Below, one piece after another: positions 63,069 to 64,000 of a stretch of DNA of 64,000 nucleotides. Both the position numbers and the translations under genes were made by a program. How positions within the stretch are numbered: position 1 is the stretch's first letter; each line of letters opens with the position of its first letter. Below the pieces are notes generated by a model. That model ran no database searches. It was not told the DNA's origin and saw nothing but the letters and a program-made list of their open reading frames with translations. This DNA comes from Aliamphritea hakodatensis (lineage in GTDB: Bacteria > Pseudomonadota > Gammaproteobacteria > Pseudomonadales > Balneatricaceae): NCBI RefSeq assembly GCF_024347195.1, contig NZ_AP025281.1:4402001-4466000 (forward strand), given 5' to 3'.

Positions 63069-63710
63069 CTATTTAATTTTTAAGAGTGGCTCAGAGCCCT
63101 GCGGGACGATGGCCTTATCCGGAAAAAACCAGCGAAAGATTTTCTTAATCCCCGTCCAGATCCGTGGCAATATCCATACCGCAAACAAAATAAAGACAAC
63201 CAGCGCCACCAGAAAGAAAACCGGCTGAGAGAGCGCAGCCCACAGGCCCGCAATAACCAGCACATCTTCTGACAATGAAGCCAGCCAGTTAGAGACAGGT
63301 TCCGGGGAAGTATTGATCAGCACTCTGCTGCCGGCTTTAAGTGTATGACTGGTCGCTGCCATTGTGCCGCCCACCAGACCCGCGGCCAGCATAGCGGCAC
63401 CGTTAACCTCTCCCATTGCTCCGGCAGCCAGAATCGCACCGGCAGGTATTCTGATAAAGGTATGCAGCGTATCCCAGCCGGTATCCACACCGGGGACTTT
63501 ATCGGCAAAGAACTCAACACAATACATGAAGCCTGCTGCGATCAGCACCATAGGATCGGCCAGCAACTCGAGGCCGGGGGGCAATGCCATATGCCCCATA
63601 TTAGCCATCAGCCCCAGCATCAGAATGGCCGCGTAAAGATTAATACCGCTGGCCCAGCCAACTCCCATACTCAACGCAATCAGCGTGATAACCTGGTCTA
63701 ACTGTTCCAT
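63069..63710 (-). CDS. DUF4126 membrane protein
   Basis: 213 residues, about five to six membrane helices, with the DUF4126 pattern: LSMGVGWASGINLYAAILMLG at the N-terminus, MYCVEFFADKVPGVDTGWD, AAGLVGGTMAATSHTLKAG and SPEPVSNWLASLSED. Function unknown; it is an inner membrane protein. The ATG with GAGG 5 nt before it is preferred over a GTG two codons upstream that lies on the Shine-Dalgarno itself. Between the CBS gene and yheU; 17 bp after yheU. Confidence 0.88.
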   Translation of the reverse strand: MEQLDQVITLIALSMGVGWASGINLYAAILMLGLMANMGHMALPPGLELLADPMVLIAAGFMYCVEFFADKVPGVDTGWDTLHTFIRIPAGAILAAGAMGEVNGAAMLAAGLVGGTMAATSHTLKAGSRVLINTSPEPVSNWLASLSEDVLVIAGLWAALSQPVFFLVALVVFILFAVWILPRIWTGIKKIFRWFFPDKAIVPQGSEPLLKIK

Positions 63711-63727
63711 AAGCACCTCACAAAATT

Positions 63728-63940
63728 TCAGAGCGTGTTACGGTAAACTATATTACAAAGGCCTGTATTCTGACTGAATAGGATAGCCACCTCACCGCTG
63801 TTAAGCCTTGCTTCAACCTGCGCAACGCGGTCACTGAGTCCGACTTCAGCCTCGCCATAGTCGGTGCCATCCCGTGTGACAAACTCTTCGATAAGATTCA
63901 GCAGCGTATCCCGGGCAAGCTGATCATGAGGAATGATCAT
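63728..63940 (-). CDS. yheU: YheU family protein
   Basis: 70 residues, close to the family length. MIIPHDQLARDTLLNLIEEFV, TRDGTDYGEAEVGLSDRVAQV and EVAILFSQNTGLCNIV match the YheU pattern (UPF0270). Small cytosolic protein of unknown function. Its ATG follows immediately after the stop codon of the upstream partial gene, indicating an operon. Confidence 0.9.
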   Translation of the reverse strand: MIIPHDQLARDTLLNLIEEFVTRDGTDYGEAEVGLSDRVAQVEARLNSGEVAILFSQNTGLCNIVYRNTL

Positions 63941-64000
63941 TCAGCTTTCCAGTTCAGTGAGCCGTGCCAGTAACTGAGTCTCATCAAGCACCTCAATGCC
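63941..64000 (-). CDS. Partial gene, C-terminal end (BRCT-like tail)
   Basis: Only 19 codons and a TGA are visible: the ending GIEVLDETQLLARLTELES resembles the last strand and helix of a BRCT domain, as at the C-terminus of NAD-dependent DNA ligase or an epsilon-type exonuclease. Too short to name. It ends directly at the yheU start codon. Confidence 0.5.
   Translation of the reverse strand, partial: GIEVLDETQLLARLTELES

Overview
The window looks like chromosomal DNA of a marine gammaproteobacterium, probably of the Oceanospirillales type. This is inferred from recognisable genes such as rlmG, the bifunctional mnmC, yheU, DUF3461, DUF2489 and HlyU-family genes, together with a TonB receptor and a Cache chemoreceptor. 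No rRNA, tRNA, CRISPR array, transposase or phage gene was seen. About 59 coding regions can be supported; the first and last are cut by the window edges.

Layout. 1-7.8 kb: two glutathione S-transferase-like genes, a divergent LysR regulator, a chemoreceptor, an orphan ABC_sub_bind-type binding protein, a LysE exporter and rlmG. 8.1-14.1 kb: a three-gene unit of TonB-dependent receptor, periplasmic binding protein and hybrid histidine kinase with Hpt. 14.1-21.9 kb: small and housekeeping-like genes, including DUF2489, a YfbK-like VWA lipoprotein, DUF3461, a spermidine-synthase-like protein, a SUMF1-domain protein, DUF302, a START-domain lipoprotein and an HlyU-family gene.

21.9-42.9 kb: one long leftward glycan locus. 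Its core is visibly A+T-rich compared with both flanks, and the composition changes inside the two edge genes (the PglF-like dehydratase and tviB), so it looks like an exchanged cassette. It encodes a full UDP-route set for CMP-legionaminic acid: 4,6-dehydratase, CBS-fused aminotransferase, acetyltransferase, hydrolysing 2-epimerase, synthase and CMP-transferase. It also carries two complete sugar-amidotransferase triads (HisF-like, HisH-like, WbpG-like), a beta-propeller-like protein inserted in one of them, an AsnB-type amidotransferase, a TviB-type dehydrogenase, a PglC-like priming transferase, an HpcH-like protein, one glycosyltransferase and a MurJ/Wzx-like flippase. Together these suggest a heavily amidated or amidinated acidic glycan.

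43.1-51.7 kb: a mechanosensitive channel, then a tight six-gene operon (two MurG-like glycosyltransferases, a polysaccharide deacetylase, two GT4 glycosyltransferases, a histidine phosphatase) that I cannot assign to a named pathway. 51.8-64 kb: a UDP-glucuronate 4-epimerase-like gene, a four-gene ABC importer of the peptide/opine/oligosaccharide class, ugd, mnmC, a CBS protein, a DUF4126 membrane protein, yheU and the tail of one more gene.

The strongest candidates for new biology are the duplicated amidotransferase modules with the inserted propeller protein, the CBS-aminotransferase fusion, the receptor/binding-protein/kinase unit, and the six-gene glycosyltransferase/deacetylase/phosphatase operon.
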